A stretch of 10,127 bases of DNA from Chitinophagaceae bacterium (GTDB lineage Bacteria > Bacteroidota > Bacteroidia > Chitinophagales > Chitinophagaceae): NCBI GenBank assembly GCA_947461645.1, contig CANHMN010000045.1:1-10127 (forward strand). Reading direction: 5' to 3'. The translations under genes were made by a program, and so were the position numbers. This document shows positions 6,924 to 10,127 of this stretch, piece after piece. Numbering within the stretch: the first letter of the stretch is position 1; every line of letters starts with the position of its first letter. Below the pieces are notes generated by a model that saw only the letters and a list, made by a program, of their open reading frames with translations, was not told where the DNA came from and did no database searches.

Positions 6924-6973
6924 GTTTTATTTGAATTTAAAATGAAAGTTTTTTAATTTTTGATACTCTACGC

Positions 6974-7666
6974 TTAATCTTTTTTTGCTTTTCTTGGATT
7001 CATGATCAATACTTCATCAACCAATCCATATTCTTTTGCTTCGGTTGAAGTCATCCAATAGTCTCTATCGCAATCCTGACCCACTTTTTCAACAGGCTGT
7101 CCGGTATGATGAGCAATGATTTCGTAAAGCTCTTTTTTTATTTTTCGAATTTCGTTGACCGTAATTTCGATATCCGTAGCCTGTCCGCCTGCGCCTGCGC
7201 TAGGCTGGTGCATCATGACACGACTATGCTTCAATGCGGTTCTTTTTCCTTTCGCACCTGCGCACATTAATACTGCGCCCATACTTGCAGCCATTCCGGT
7301 ACAAATCGTAGCAATATCAGGTGTGATAAACTGCATGGTATCGTACATGCCCAATCCTGCATACACGCTTCCTCCTGGGCTGTTGATATACATTTGAATG
7401 TCTCTTCCACGATCCGTGCTTTCCAAGAAAAGCAATTGAGCGGTTACAATATTGGCAACCTCATCGTTGATGGGATAACCAAGAAAAATAATTCTGTCCA
7501 TCATCAATCGGCTGTAAACGTCCATCACAGCAATGTTCATTGGACGTTCTTCGATAATGTTAGGCGTAAGGTTGGTAACGTTGTGGTTAATGTAACCGTG
7601 CAACGTGTTGCTGCTGATGCCTTTGTGTTTGATGGCAAACTGCTGAAACTCTTTTCCAAAATCCAT
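6974..7666 (-). CDS. clpP: Clp protease proteolytic subunit, first paralogue
   Basis: This is the conventional ClpP subunit, forming the tetradecameric peptidase chamber used by ClpX. The 230-residue product has catalytic Ser128 in GMAASMG (124-130), His153 in MMHQPS (151-156) and Asp202 in DCDRDYWM (198-205). YINSPGGSVYAGLGMYDTMQ (93-112) is the substrate-binding strand and head-domain region. Relative to E. coli ClpP it carries an N-terminal extension of about 45 residues before DVYSRLMMDRIIFLG (49-63), including FGKEFQQFAIKHKGISSNTL and NIIEERPMN; I associate this extension with Bacteroidota ClpPs, which supports the upstream start at 7666 rather than Met43. The C-terminal tail is basic (PRKAKKD). 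It starts 76 bases after the zinc metallopeptidase, with no terminator between, so it may be co-transcribed with that gene. It lies 50 bases before the second clpP. Confidence 0.96.
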   Translation of the reverse strand: MDFGKEFQQFAIKHKGISSNTLHGYINHNVTNLTPNIIEERPMNIAVMDVYSRLMMDRIIFLGYPINDEVANIVTAQLLFLESTDRGRDIQMYINSPGGSVYAGLGMYDTMQFITPDIATICTGMAASMGAVLMCAGAKGKRTALKHSRVMMHQPSAGAGGQATDIEITVNEIRKIKKELYEIIAHHTGQPVEKVGQDCDRDYWMTSTEAKEYGLVDEVLIMNPRKAKKD

Positions 7667-7742
7667 GTGGTATTTTTTAGTCGTGGTTTAACTGAATGTA
7701 AAAATTATTGATAAGCAAATTACTAAAGATTAAAGATAAGTT

Positions 7743-8438
7743 TTAGTCTCTACTTCTGCTTTGATAAATCAAAATATATTGAACGAGCATGGCAATAGAA
7801 GCCAACGCTGCAACAACATAAGTCATGGCAGCCCATTTGAGCGCATCTTTCGCCATGTCTTTTTCCTGCGTGTTGGTAAGGTTTGCTGTTTGCAACCATG
7901 ATAGTGCTCTTGCGGATGCGTCAAATTCAACAGGCAATGTAACCAAAGTAAACAAGGTTGTAACAGCAAAAAGGATGATGCCTATCAGCAAAACAGTTGG
8001 ATTACCTCCACCAAATCCTAAGAATCCGATACCAGCCATGATTATCCATTGGGAGAGGGTGCTGCTCACCTGAACCATAGGAACTAATTTACTCCTCAAC
8101 ATCAACATGGAGTATGCAGTTGCATGTTGTACAGCATGACCACATTCGTGTGCGGCAACAGCTGCTGCGGCAACACTTCTTCCTTCGTAAACATCTTTGC
8201 TTAGGTTTACCGTTTTATTTAGTGGATTGTAATGGTCTGTCAATGTACCCTCTACAGAAGTAACCTGTACATCGTAAATGCCATTATCACTGAGCATTTT
8301 TTTGGCTATTTCTGCACCCGATAAGTTGGAAAAAATCGGCACCTTGCCATACTCGTTGAATTTGCTTTTAAGCCTGAATTGAACTGCCATTCCCAAGAGC
8401 ATAAAAATCAAGGAAATGAAAATAATACTTGTTGTCAT
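7743..8438 (-). CDS. Membrane zinc metallopeptidase, YugP family (Zn_peptidase_2)
   Basis: The 231-residue product matches the YugP-like neutral zinc metallopeptidase family, membrane proteins of unknown substrate. The zinc site HECGH is at 97-101, fitting HExxH in which His97 and His101 bind zinc and Glu98 is the general base; Glu171 in LPVEFDASARA is the likely third ligand. The DHYNP segment (68-72) before KTVNLS is also characteristic of the family. Four membrane segments are predicted: about 4-20 (N-terminal anchor), 128-145, 147-168 and 205-225. This topology places the catalytic loop between helix 1 and helix 2. The length is typical and the first ATG gives a complete anchor. It is followed closely by the two clpP genes, which suggests a protein-turnover neighbourhood, but a direct link to Clp is inference. 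Trigger factor (tig), the common clpP neighbour, is absent here. The upstream spacer holds a heptamer repeat tract. Confidence 0.9.
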   Translation of the reverse strand: MTTSIIFISLIFMLLGMAVQFRLKSKFNEYGKVPIFSNLSGAEIAKKMLSDNGIYDVQVTSVEGTLTDHYNPLNKTVNLSKDVYEGRSVAAAAVAAHECGHAVQHATAYSMLMLRSKLVPMVQVSSTLSQWIIMAGIGFLGFGGGNPTVLLIGIILFAVTTLFTLVTLPVEFDASARALSWLQTANLTNTQEKDMAKDALKWAAMTYVVAALASIAMLVQYILIYQSRSRD

Positions 8439-8467
8439 AATTGCTTTTTATTTTAATTTTTTTATCG

Positions 8468-8483
8468 TGCCTTTCGGCAGGCA
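8468..8483 (-). other. Short GAAA-loop hairpin in the metallopeptidase leader
   Basis: On the - strand TGCC-GAAA-GGCA (8479 down to 8468) forms a 4-bp stem closed by a GNRA-type GAAA tetraloop, preceded by a second TGCC that can slide into the same pairing. It lies about 30 bases upstream of the metallopeptidase ATG and has no T-tract, so it is not a terminator. It may be a leader structure or a fragment of a dispersed palindromic repeat. Confidence 0.35.
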
Positions 8484-8498
8484 GACTTTCTCCTTTTA

Positions 8499-8562
8499 AC
8501 TTTTCACTTTTTTACTTTTTACTTTTCACTTTTTACTTTTTACTTTTCACTTTTCACTTTTC
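8499..8562. repeat. Nine-unit ACTTTTY heptamer tandem repeat
   Basis: Nine tandem units of ACTTTTC or ACTTTTT run without interruption; the second unit has one extra T. Unit ends in order are C, TT, T, C, T, T, C, C, C. On the metallopeptidase coding strand it reads as GAAAAGT and AAAAAGT units. The tract ends 61 bases upstream of that gene's start and lies between it and the atpA terminator, that is inside the only possible promoter or leader region. Such homopolymer-rich tracts are prone to slippage, so copy number may vary between strains. Confidence 0.9.
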
Positions 8563-8626
8563 AAATGCAAATATTGTTCCTTTACCTCAAACTGACAAAA
8601 TAGCAATTTGTTAAAATTTGATACAT

Positions 8627-8658
8627 AAAAAAAGGAGCTGTGAGCAGCTCCTTTTTTT
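8627..8658 (-). terminator. Rho-independent terminator of atpA
   Basis: A perfect 14-bp inverted repeat (8627-8640 and 8645-8658) has a GGAGCTG/CAGCTCC core, a TGAG loop and seven A or T bases on each flank. It follows the atpA stop by 20 bases. Because the A/T flanks are symmetrical it could stop transcription from either side. It isolates atpA from the metallopeptidase. Confidence 0.92.
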
Positions 8659-8678
8659 GTAAACCATCTTGTGGTTAT

Positions 8679-10127
8679 TTATTTGTATTGTTCGCTTAGG
8701 CCATTTGCGAGTTCTGTCATTTTTTTCAATCCGTCATCAGGCAAATTTCCTTTTTTGAATTCGGCAAGAATTTCAGGATGCTTGGCTTCCATTTCCATCA
8801 AGAAATGTTCTTCGAAAGCTCTTACATTTTTAACGGCAACATTTTTCAATAACCCTTGAGTTCCCAAATAGATGATGGCAACCTGCTTTTCAACTGAGAA
8901 TGGAGTGTATTGAGCTTGTTTCAGAATTTCCACATTTCTTGCTCCTTTGTCAATTACATTTTTAGTTGCGGCATCAAGGTCTCCACCAAATTTGGAGAAG
9001 GCCTCAAGCTCACGGTAAAGGGCCTGATCCAATTTCAAAGTACCGGCTACTTTTTTCATGGATTTAATCTGTGCGTTACCACCCACACGACTAACGGAGA
9101 TACCTACGTTAATAGCCGGGCGAATACCTGCGTTGAAAAGGTTTGATTCCAAGAAAATCTGACCGTCGGTGATGGAAATCACGTTGGTTGGAATATATGC
9201 CGATACGTCACCCGCTTGTGTTTCGATAATTGGTAAGGCTGTTAGCGAACCTCCTCCTTTTACCAAATGCTTGATAGATTCTGGCAAATCGTTCATTTGA
9301 CGGGCAATTTCATCTTTGGAAACCACTTTCGCGGCTCTTTCCAGCAAGCGACTGTGAAGATAGAACACGTCTCCAGGATATGCCTCACGGCCTGGTGGAC
9401 GACGCAACAAAAGAGATACTTCACGATAAGCAACGGCTTGCTTAGACAAATCATCATAAATAATTAGGGCTGGTCTTCCGGTATCACGGAAAAACTCACC
9501 AATAGCAGCACCTGCGAATGGAGCATAGAATTGCAACGGAGCAGGATCGGAAGCAGAAGCGGCAACAATGGTTGTGTAATCCATCGCACCATTTTCTTCC
9601 AATGTTTTCATGATACCTGCAATGGTTGAAGCCTTCTGACCAATCGCTACATATATACAATAAACAGGATTTCCTGCTTTGTAAAATTCTTTTTGGTTAA
9701 TGATGGTATCAACAGCAATCGCAGTTTTTCCGGTTTGACGATCGCCGATGATCAATTCTCTTTGTCCACGACCTACGGGAATCATAGCATCAATGGCCTT
9801 GATACCAGTTTGAAGCGGTTCTTTTACCGGCTCTCTGAAAATTACCCCCGGAGCTTTACGCTCTAACGGCATTTCATAAAGTTCACCTTTAATTGGACCT
9901 TTTCCGTCGATAGGTTCACCGAGCGTATTAATAACCCTACCGCTCATACCATCCCCTACTTTGATAGAGGCAATCTGACCGGTACGCTTTACCTTATTTC
10001 CTTCTTTGATTTCGCTGCTATCGCCCATCAAAACCACACCCACATTGTCTTCCTCAAGATTCAATGCGATGGCTTTAACGCCATTTTCGAACTCAACAAG
10101 TTCACCCGAGCGAACATTGTTCAATCC
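8679..10127 (-). CDS. atpA: F1 ATP synthase subunit alpha (5' end outside window)
   Basis: Subunit alpha forms the non-catalytic nucleotide sites of the F1 hexamer in ATP synthesis. The visible 482 residues start [16 protein letters not shown], matching the beta-barrel region about 40 residues into the family, so roughly 40-45 N-terminal codons lie beyond the window edge; the TTG at 10124-10122 is an internal Leu, not a start. Walker A GDRQTGKT is at visible residues 128-135, the [16 protein letters not shown]alker B region near 221-236, and the arginine finger sits in [10 protein letters not shown] (near 347). An insertion relative to E. coli alpha ([21 protein letters not shown] before GGSLTALP) is a form I associate with Bacteroidota. 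The C-terminal domain runs to the end, NGLSEQYK. A strong terminator follows, so atpA is last in its transcript or at least no atpG is directly downstream. Confidence 0.97.
   Translation of the reverse strand, partial: GLNNVRSGELVEFENGVKAIALNLEEDNVGVVLMGDSSEIKEGNKVKRTGQIASIKVGDGMSGRVINTLGEPIDGKGPIKGELYEMPLERKAPGVIFREPVKEPLQTGIKAIDAMIPVGRGQRELIIGDRQTGKTAIAVDTIINQKEFYKAGNPVYCIYVAIGQKASTIAGIMKTLEENGAMDYTTIVAASASDPAPLQFYAPFAGAAIGEFFRDTGRPALIIYDDLSKQAVAYREVSLLLRRPPGREAYPGDVFYLHSRLLERAAKVVSKDEIARQMNDLPESIKHLVKGGGSLTALPIIETQAGDVSAYIPTNVISITDGQIFLESNLFNAGIRPAINVGISVSRVGGNAQIKSMKKVAGTLKLDQALYRELEAFSKFGGDLDAATKNVIDKGARNVEILKQAQYTPFSVEKQVAIIYLGTQGLLKNVAVKNVRAFEEHFLMEMEAKHPEILAEFKKGNLPDDGLKKMTELANGLSEQYK

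Noticed and set aside
7155..7711. Overlapping + strand ORFs opposite the first clpP
   Set aside because: Both are antisense to a strongly conserved gene and show no family features.
7667..7742. Promoter for the first clpP
   Set aside because: Only TATCTTTA-like and mis-spaced TTTG matches are present on the - strand; none fits TAnnTTTG exactly, so I did not list a promoter.
8499..8562. CRISPR-like array
   Set aside because: The repeats are 7-base contiguous units without spacers; this is a simple tandem repeat.
10122..10124. TTG as the start codon of atpA
   Set aside because: The frame stays open to the window end and the preceding Gly and this Leu fit the conserved alpha-subunit GLxNV segment; it is an internal codon.

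Overview
The window looks like a chromosomal core region of a Bacteroidota bacterium, most likely of the Chitinophaga/Sphingobacteria type. The reasons are moderate to low GC, almost no Shine-Dalgarno sequences, exact matches to the Bacteroidota -7 promoter element TAnnTTTG upstream of rplS and clpX, an SSC-type lipobox, and ClpP and AtpA proteins with features I associate with this phylum. There is no insertion sequence, phage gene, CRISPR array, tRNA or rRNA. The genus assignment is inference only.

Left part, + strand (1-1764): the 3' part of rny (RNase Y, cut by the window edge), then rplS (ribosomal protein L19) with its own -7 element and a strong hairpin terminator, then a 41-residue lipoprotein too short for ordinary gene callers, then tatA (twin-arginine translocase). 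TatA meets the - strand genes tail to tail at 1765-1889, where two mutually exclusive hairpins share one T-tract.

Right part, - strand (10127 down to 1890). In transcription order: atpA (F1 ATP synthase alpha, 5' end outside the window) closed by a perfect 14-bp hairpin terminator; a spacer with a nine-unit ACTTTTY heptamer tract; a YugP-type membrane zinc metallopeptidase; two tandem clpP paralogues, each with an intact Ser-His-Asp triad; a terminator; clpX with a probable promoter next to that terminator; purA; a disordered protein of alternating basic and acidic blocks; and pabB, whose start codon overlaps the stop of the disordered protein (TAATG).

How they fit together: the peptidase, both ClpPs and ClpX form a protein-quality-control cluster, with the peptidase subunits made separately from the unfoldase. 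ClpX, PurA, the block-charged protein and PabB probably share one transcript (gaps of 31, 79 and -1 bases), linking proteolysis to AMP and folate precursor synthesis by position only. The items most worth a second look are the ClpP pair, the block-charged protein with its SSB-like acidic tip, the heptamer tract and the tiny lipoprotein. I did not find a convincing new defence or mobile system.
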